64,000 nucleotides of DNA from Nigrospora sphaerica (lineage: Eukaryota; Ascomycota; Sordariomycetes; Amphisphaeriales; Apiosporaceae), in assembly GCA_018287875.1 (NCBI GenBank), contig JAGVVL010000002.1, positions 930,001 to 994,000 on the forward strand, given 5' to 3'. The translations under genes and the position numbers were made by a program. This document shows positions 57,131 to 64,000 of the stretch, one piece after another. Numbering within the stretch: the first letter of the stretch is position 1; each line of letters starts with the position of its first letter. Below the pieces are notes generated by a model that did no database searches, had not been told where the DNA came from, and saw nothing but the letters and a program-made list of their open reading frames with translations.

Positions 57131-58438
57131 ATGAATAGGGGAACACGTCCGGACCAGTTCTTCGAGACCGAGTACGGCTTACTCCTTGTTCCACGGCTTT
57201 GGAAATCCATTACTAACACCGCATGGTAGTGCCGCTGCCGCCAAGCGCGAAAGGCAGGCGGCCAAGGCAGGAAACGAGCATGGCCACCCTATCGCTCTCA
57301 AGTCCAAGATCCTGGGCGCTATAGCGGACCCTCACTCCCCAACCTCGGTGCTTTTGGCCGAGTCTTCGGGTTCGGTCAGACGCGTGAACGTAGAGGTGAG
57401 TCTTGCGGTTTGCGAGGGCTGATGCAGGCGGACCTCGGCTGACCAAAGTTCCAGACGGGTGACACCAAGCAAGTATACAAGGGCCCTACGGCGCCCGTGA
57501 CCTGCGTCGCCGTCGGCGGTCCGGGGCGCCAGACCATCTTTGCCGGCTCGTGGGATAAGGACATCTGGACCTGGGACGTGGCGTCGAGGGCGGCGGGGCG
57601 CAAGTACAGCGGCCACTCGGACTTTGTAAAGGCCGTGGTCTGCGTCAAGCTCGGCGACAAGGACGTTCTCATCAGCGGCGGCGCCGACAAGAAGATCATC
57701 GTGTGGGATGTGGAATCCGGCGCACGCCTCCACACGGTACAAGACCCGGCGGTCCCTATGATGGCGGTTCAGCACCTCGCCGTCGACCCTGTCGAATCGG
57801 GGCCCAACGAGACCGTCTTGGTCTGCGCCAGCAGTGACCCTCACATCCGGCGTTGGCGCATTCGTCTCGACTCCGTGGAGCAAATCGCTGAGGCCCTGCC
57901 CGGCACGAGCGGCCCTGCCCGCCCTCTCATCCTCGAGCACGAGACTACGGTGTACAAGCTGGTCTTTGACACGGATAACGAGGACGTCGACCTCTGGACG
58001 GCAAGCGGCGACGGCACCGCCAAATGCCTGTCCCGCGCCAAGGGGTTTACCGCGGACGACAGCATTTGCCACGGGGACCACGTGCGCGCTACCGTAATCA
58101 CGGAGCAATGGATCGTGACGGCCGGGCGAGACGAGCATGTCAAGGTCTGGGACCGGGCGTCTGGAAAGCTGTACTGCACTCTCGAGGGACATTACGACGA
58201 AGTAACGGACCTTGTCATGCTGGCGGAGGGCGCGGTAGCAGGTCCTCGCGTCGTGTCCGTGTCGATTGACGGGACGGTTCGAACGTGGTCCCTGAGCAAA
58301 CCGGAACTTGGCAGGATCATCCAGGAACAAGAGGACAGGGCCAAGGGGGTCAAGAAAGAGACGGCCGCCGAGAACCCCGCCGGCCAATTGACGGCCGAGG
58401 AAGAGGCCGAGTTGGCGGCCTTGATGGATGAGGATTAA
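57131..58438 (+). CDS. WD40-repeat protein
   Basis: Proposed exons 57131-57171, 57230-57395 and 57455-58438 give 396 residues. The short first exon ends at donor GTACGG, with branch ACTAAC and acceptor GTAG, producing MNRGTRPDQFFET then an Ala/Lys-rich helix. The second intron joins VNVE to TGDTKQVY. About seven WD40 blades follow, with visible blade ends DIWTWD, KIIVWD, IRRWR, DLWTAS, HVKVWD and TVRTWS. The end has a charged helix and finishes with the acidic MDED. Blades of this kind make protein-binding platforms. I cannot assign it to a named complex. It is divergent from ctf4, which is also a propeller protein but of a different family. Confidence 0.85.
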
Positions 58439-61400
58439 GGACCTGTTACGGCACGGGCTTCCCCGCGCTGGTTTCCGCAAACATTTTAGATGTAGTGGCA
58501 CCGCAATATACTATCTGAAGCAAGGCCCGGCTCAGGGGCTGGGGTCAAATCACCTGGCTCTATGAAGCCTCTGGCTGGGTCTCTGAATATTAGCCTTCTA
58601 GAACCCATGTAACCAACAAGAGCCGCTGATGACCTCGAGGCCCTCCTCCTCCCTTTCTGGAAACCTCAAGATTAGGGTGTGCCGTCTGTAAGAATGTCCA
58701 CGGGCTCTGTTTTATACTCACCAACGTACAGACGTAACACGGTGGAGCGATACTTTTCCCAGCGTGGGCGTGCTGCGGCTGGAGACAACAGGGGAAAAAG
58801 CATCGGCTGCCGGCTGCTGGCGACGCCACTCGCTATGCGATAACGGTAGTGCCGAGAGAAGCACAGCCAGCCCCTTCTTTGTGCCGTCCACCGGCAAGCC
58901 AGATGTGGCGTACCCGAGGCTGGCCATTCCCGATCGATGCCACTACCTCCCGACTCGGAATAGGTACATACCGGAGAGAGTATGCTAATATGAACAAGTC
59001 CCGCTAAACCCAGCCAGGACGGGACCGACGGGTGAGTGAGACCACGGTATCATCATTATGAATGTGGAGTGACGGGGCCGCCAGGTCAAAGGTGATTTGC
59101 CAGCCAACTCGGGAAGGCTATATACCTCGATGCAGCCAGCTGCTGGATTCGCAGAATCATGCGGCGGTTGCTCGCTGCGCGGGCACGACCAAAACCTCGT
59201 GTCGGCGGGTGTGATGTGGTACCGTGAAGTAATGTTTGCCCGCCAGCAGCCGTCATACTCCCGAGTCACGATTGCACGACGGCCAGTACGTGGAGTCGAC
59301 ACAGGAGTGATAGCCGCAGAGGCTAGTGTCTGACATACGGCTCCAAGTGTGTCACCCCCTTGGAAGAGAACGGAAGCGCGTCACCGTGTTACTAGAACAA
59401 AAGAAGCCGCGGGGCATGTGTGGGCATTGCGGCCACGTAACCAAGCTGGAACAAATCGACGGGGAAGAAACAGTTATTGCGGTTTCTAGACCCGTCATCG
59501 GGAGCACGCCGAAGGTGGGCGGGCAAATGCTAGTGATTAAGTAATCTCCGGTGGCGGTAGACAACATCGCGGGAGGGTGTATCACCCGCATAAGGTCAGT
59601 CGATGGTACTCCCGTACCTACATGACTAACACAGGCCGTCTCAGCTCCGGAAAAGGACCCTTGGGGGTGAAGGTGCCAAGCGCTGTCTGTGCGTAGAGGC
59701 CGTCGACCGGGAAGTGTCATGGCTGGGTCGCCGGGCCACTGGTTCATCTGGTTTGCCAGTGTGGCAGTCTGGAAGTTTCGGGGGCGAGAAGAGGAGGAAA
59801 CATTGAAGGCGCGCGGGGCCATTCTCGGCGGCTCCCGCCAACGCAGATGACCGTCGACACGCGCCGGACGAGGGCGCCAGGCGCTGCAGCGGAAGAAGCC
59901 GGCCGCCGGCAACCATGGGGATTTCCGTGTCAACTGGGAAGTCGGCGATGGCGCGTCGATGCCCAAATAAGAGAGCAATACACAAGCAAAACGCGGCACG
60001 CTCCAGCGTGCGCCGTAGGTGGCCGTCTTGGGGCAGTGACGGGGAGAGCTCGAAGTGCGTATCCCATTGGCGAAGCAGAGAAGGTGAGAGCCCCTGGCAG
60101 CAAACTAGCGACGGGCCTGTGTCGATCATTAGAGGCGACCCGCCCTCTCCACAACCATGCCGTGCTCGAGCCACGCAACCCTGACCAGCGAAACCTGGTC
60201 AGGGCAATTTCGAGCAAAGGCTGAGAAGCCTTCTTGGCGCGGGAAATGGAAGTATTTGGAGTCCCAAAGCCGCCGGCCCAGAAGCACTTGCCACCAATCT
60301 GCCAACTTGGGTACGGTGTGGCAGGAGGCGGGCGGGACTACAGAGCGGAAATTCACGAGGCTTTAATCCGACAGAAGGTGCTCGGTGTGCCAAAAGAAAC
60401 GGAACCCAGTTTCCGAAGCGCGCACTAAGCAAGTAGGCAGGAAGGAGCCCAAGGAGACACTTGCGTTGCCGGCCGTGAGGCCCGGACCAAGGATTTAGGA
60501 CTCCAGACTGGGGGCTGTCGGACAGCTGGCCCGCGGTGACAGGGTCTTGTCTCGGGCCACGGAGATGGACACCGGGCCACGAGGATGGGCATCGGGAGCC
60601 ATGAGGATGGGCGTCGGGGGCCGGAGAGCGTTCAGTGTGCGAGACGGGGAGGAGGGAGAAAGAGCCCGGGCGGCGGTAGCAGGAAGAAGAACTGTCTCTG
60701 TTCACGGGCCGAGGGAAGGAGGGAAGTGGGCAAAAAGGTGCAGCAGGCCCGAACCTTGAGGCATCAACGAGCCTTTCTCTTCGGCGGCCATGGTAATCGA
60801 CTTGACTTTTGCCGTCTGTCAGCGCCAGCCGCGGGTGCCCGTATTCGGGATTTTCCAAGGTGAAAAGCCCTGGAACAGAGATGAAAAGGTTAGACCCTTG
60901 ACGGCTCGCGATCCCCTACGACACCCAGTCCCGACCACCATCGCCCCATGGTGTTGTTGGTAACCAGGGCCGTGGAAGGGGAGTTGGTGGTTCTAGTTAG
61001 GGGTACGCAGATCTCTTACCGCCTAACCCTACACGCCCACGCGCACACGCGTGCACACATGCACACACGCACCAGATCGCCCATGACCCAGTGAAAGGCT
61101 CCAAGAAGGGCCCGTCTCTATGGGCGCGTGGGTGCCAGGCACCATTGCCAGTTCCGTGGGCCGGAGGACGACGGGTCGCCGCGGCGTGTGGATGTATGCC
61201 CCACGACCGTACGAAAAGGGTAGGTAATTCCTTTTGGGGAGGCTGGACAGCGCTGGCGGCTGGGATGGGTTGGCTGCAAAGGCCCCAGGCTGGAGGCTTA
61301 TTGAGGTAGGGAGGTACCGAGTACGATGTACCAATTTAAGAGGTACTAATGTACGTAAAGTACATACCTACGACTAGGGTGATATTCTAGCGGCGGCTGG

Positions 61401-63027
61401 AAATGGGCATCCCTCCCGTCGTCACCCGTGACGCTTCTTTTCTCCCACAGCAGCCACAGGCGGGCTGCTTCAAGGCAATGCCTTCTTCTGGAGGATCCGC
61501 GCAAGGGCCCCTGCCCAGCTGCGTTCCATCCATCTCTTCCAGATCGCCGTGCCGCTGCCCATACCCTTGCTACCGAGATTGTTTGCTGATGCAGAGCGCC
61601 CTGGTGGCTGACGGGGAGTTTGTTTTTCTCGAAGGCCCGATCGCCCGTCACAGCCACGGGGCCACGTCCGCCTTCTGTTACACACGCGCACACTGCACAG
61701 CACAGCACACGGATTGCTTGGGTCAAGGGCCCCGGCGTAAGTCCACGCCCCTGCAGGCCCGGGGACGAGCCGTGGTACGCGCCGCCATGGATGAGGGGGA
61801 GTGGTGAACAGTGGAGGCCTGGGATGTTCTTGGGGCCGCGCAGACCAGCAGGGTTCGTGGCGGGGGTAGTCACGACGTCTGCGCCTGAAACCTACACCAG
61901 CACCACACGCGCTCCACCCGCCATCTCGACAGCATCGAGCCAGCGACGGGCGGCGCACAGTGGGGAGGGAAGGGCTTTGCCTGCCTCGAATGTACCGACG
62001 ACGGCACTTGATCTCGTCTCTGCCAGTCCGCCCAAGAAAGGGCTTGGAAGAACAGGGCCGAATGAAAGGCGCTCGGCCGGGCCCACCGAGGAAACCGGAC
62101 CCGTATTGTCGGGATTCGACCGTTGTGTGGCCTAAGACACAAGCGCCCTCCACGATCTCTCGCCAACCTGACAACCTGCCAAACCCGCCCGCGCAGCAGC
62201 AGCAGCGCCAACCCGCAGCCCTGCCGGCCGGGCAGCCAGAGGCTCCAGACGGCCGCAGAGGCTCCAGAGCCGCCGCAGAGGGAGGCTCTGGCTCGACGCC
62301 GTCGCGTGCCCGACTGGAAATTACTTGCCAAGCTAGGCCCAGCTGCAGGTCCCGTCGTCGGGATGTCCCTGCGACGCAGTCTAGGACCGCCTGCGAGCTC
62401 CTGGCCGGCCGTGTCCAACGTCAAGGGCCCACCGACCGGCAGCTTCTGCTTCGTTTCATGCTGCCATCCGCGCTTTTCGGGGGCGCCCTGCCAAAAGGAA
62501 CATGCAGGAATGGTCGCAACCGCGGCCATCTAAGTATGGAGGCATGCGCCGTGCCGTCCAGGCCTGCGAGGGGCGTCCTTTTACCCCCTCCTTTGCTGTC
62601 GCCGTCTCTTCCCGCTGTCTTGAAGACAGCTCTCGCCTCGCTTTTTCCGTTCCTACTTTCACACGAGAATGGCGTCACTAGCGACCCGTTGAAGCTTCAT
62701 CTTTGGTTCTGCTAAACTTCATATCCACGAGACCTTTTTGCGCCGTCGCCGGCGGCTTGACTGTTTGCCGTGCAGACGTCTCGAGTGGCTGTCGCCCCGA
62801 TCCATTCTTGTTCTCCAGCCTTGTGCGGGCCTTGCACCCTTCTTCGACCCGGTCGTGTCGTGCTGTGTCGTTGATCTACACAATTAAGCACGGCTGTCGC
62901 TCGCCGTCGACGCAACTTACATTCTTGCCCAACCCTGTGGCGACGCTTCGCTAACCCCCTCCCTGCGCCCCGAACTCGAGTCGTTGACCGTAGGCAAAAG
63001 GCTTCCCTCGTCCCAACACGGACGGCC
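58439..63027. other. Gene-poor region
   Basis: This is 4.6 kb without a supported gene. It has a GT/CA-rich tract at about 61027-61074 and a cluster of GGTAC words near 61310-61380. The final 300 bases are rich in C and T and are probably the promoter and leader of the last gene. Confidence 0.45.
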
Positions 63028-64000
63028 ATGGCCAACCGCTCGCCCCAGGCGTCGCCCGCCAGCTACCATGGCAGTCTCGTTGCCTTTGAGGGCCCGTCTG
63101 ATGTTGTTTCGACACAGCTCCGCCTCCTGCCTAGCTCCTCCCAGATTCTCGTTATCCCGCCTCTCCAGCACTTCCTGAGCGACCCAGACGATGACGCGCC
63201 CTTTGACCTTGCCGCCTTGGTTCTAGGCGTACACGAGGCTTGCCACGAACGCGTGGGTGTGGCCAAGAGCTTTTTGCGGGATGCCACGCCCGACAGCAAG
63301 CGCCTCGTTTTCATGCACGGGGGGACTGCCCATGCCCAGATGCGCTGCATCACCGAGATTAGCCGTCATCTTACTGGTGGCAACATGGCTGAGGCCGAAG
63401 CCATATTCAACAATCTCGTTCGAGATGGTGTCTCAGGGCTGCGCGGAGACAGCGAGTTGACCTTACCCGCCAGCAGCAGCAATAGCCCTTCTTGTTCTTC
63501 TCCTTCTTCTTCTCGACCCTCTCAGCTTAGCAGGAACAACTCCCTTCAAGACCCCATATCCGCAGCCATGAGGGCTGCCGAGGCTCTGGATCGCGAGACA
63601 GCCTCTCTGCAGCCGAACAACGACGTCGACTTCAGCTACCACCACCGCAGCTGGAGCGTGCCCGCCCATCTCCAGGACGGCCTCGAGGGCGCCGCACCTT
63701 TTTACATCTTCGGCGCTGCCGAGAGTATCGACCGCGAGAAGCCCCTGACCACGAAGCAGGACGCCTCCTGGAATGCTGGTATGTGGGTGGACCAGGATGC
63801 CACGCCGAGGGCGCGAGCCAACCGAGACGTCCAGTTACTGAGCCCGATTGGGGGGCTGGAGCCTTTCGTCTGCACAAGCGACACTTTCCCCCTCGAATCA
63901 CCGTGCTCGGGCTCGTTTGCCAACCGACTCAGCAATCGTACTGTTGCCTTTGGGCCGTTGCTCGACAGCCCTTCGACCAGCCGCCTGCCCTCGCCGGGAT
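63028..64000 (+). CDS. Serine-rich hypothetical protein, 3' end outside window
   Basis: An open frame runs from the ATG at 63028 to the last base: 324 complete codons and one further base, with no stop. It begins MANRSPQASPASYHGSLVAF. The first 145 residues look like a folded domain, with strand-like LRLLPSSSQILVIPP, then a helix (LVLGVHEACHERVGVAKSFLRDA), KRLVFMHGGTAHAQMRCI and a helix with MAEAEAIFNNLVRDG. A Ser-rich stretch (about 152-175) and an uneven, probably disordered part follow. I do not recognise the family. Third codon positions are strongly C or G, like the confirmed genes in this window, which supports coding. The C terminus and any introns lie beyond the window. Confidence 0.75.
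   Translation, partial: MANRSPQASPASYHGSLVAFEGPSDVVSTQLRLLPSSSQILVIPPLQHFLSDPDDDAPFDLAALVLGVHEACHERVGVAKSFLRDATPDSKRLVFMHGGTAHAQMRCITEISRHLTGGNMAEAEAIFNNLVRDGVSGLRGDSELTLPASSSNSPSCSSPSSSRPSQLSRNNSLQDPISAAMRAAEALDRETASLQPNNDVDFSYHHRSWSVPAHLQDGLEGAAPFYIFGAAESIDREKPLTTKQDASWNAGMWVDQDATPRARANRDVQLLSPIGGLEPFVCTSDTFPLESPCSGSFANRLSNRTVAFGPLLDSPSTSRLPSPG

Overview
The window is nuclear DNA from a GC-rich filamentous ascomycete, most likely a sordariomycete. The reasons are: spliceosomal introns mostly of 50-120 nt with GTA(A/C)GT-type donors and CTRAC branch points; single-copy genes typical of fungi (Rab1/Ypt1, Ade6, Rpc2, Rad57, Ctf4, Puf4); a secreted AA9 cellulose-oxidising enzyme; and intergenic stretches of several kilobases. 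I saw no bacterial operon, no CRISPR array and no virus. Exon boundaries were worked out by hand from splice signals, reading phase and recognisable family motifs. Every junction given keeps the frame.

Layout. At 0.5-5.1 kb lie a small unrecognised two-exon gene, two related tRNA-like RNA polymerase III elements in an AT-richer patch, an epoxide-hydrolase-like alpha/beta hydrolase, a 24-bp minisatellite and an AA9 monooxygenase. At 6.8-11.5 kb is a six-exon Puf4-type RNA-binding protein gene. A 5-kb gene-poor stretch follows, with one foldback (MITE-like) element at 16.05-16.25 kb. At 16.6-22 kb the intronless RNA polymerase III second-largest subunit and a Rad57-type recombinase paralog are convergent. 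At 23.4-28 kb are a secreted-then-anchored single-pass membrane protein and a large carnitine acetyltransferase. At 30.9-37.7 kb are a 2EXR-domain protein, Ypt1 and a probable mitochondrial protein of unknown function. At 39.9-48.3 kb are Ade6 (purine synthesis), a charged lysine-rich nuclear-type protein divergent from it, and an HSF-type transcription factor of the Sfl1/Mga1 kind. A 5.7-kb gene-poor stretch follows. At 54-58.4 kb Ctf4 and a WD40 protein are divergent. The window ends inside an open serine-rich coding region that starts at 63,028.

The genes do not form a cluster with one shared task. They are mainly housekeeping functions (transcription, replication and repair, nucleotide synthesis, vesicle traffic, acetyl-unit transport) plus a few accessory genes. 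The most unusual signal is the pair of 87-nt tRNA-like elements. They are about 77% identical without gaps, both end just before a run of T, and several of their differences are compensatory base changes, which points to a structured RNA that is not a standard tRNA.
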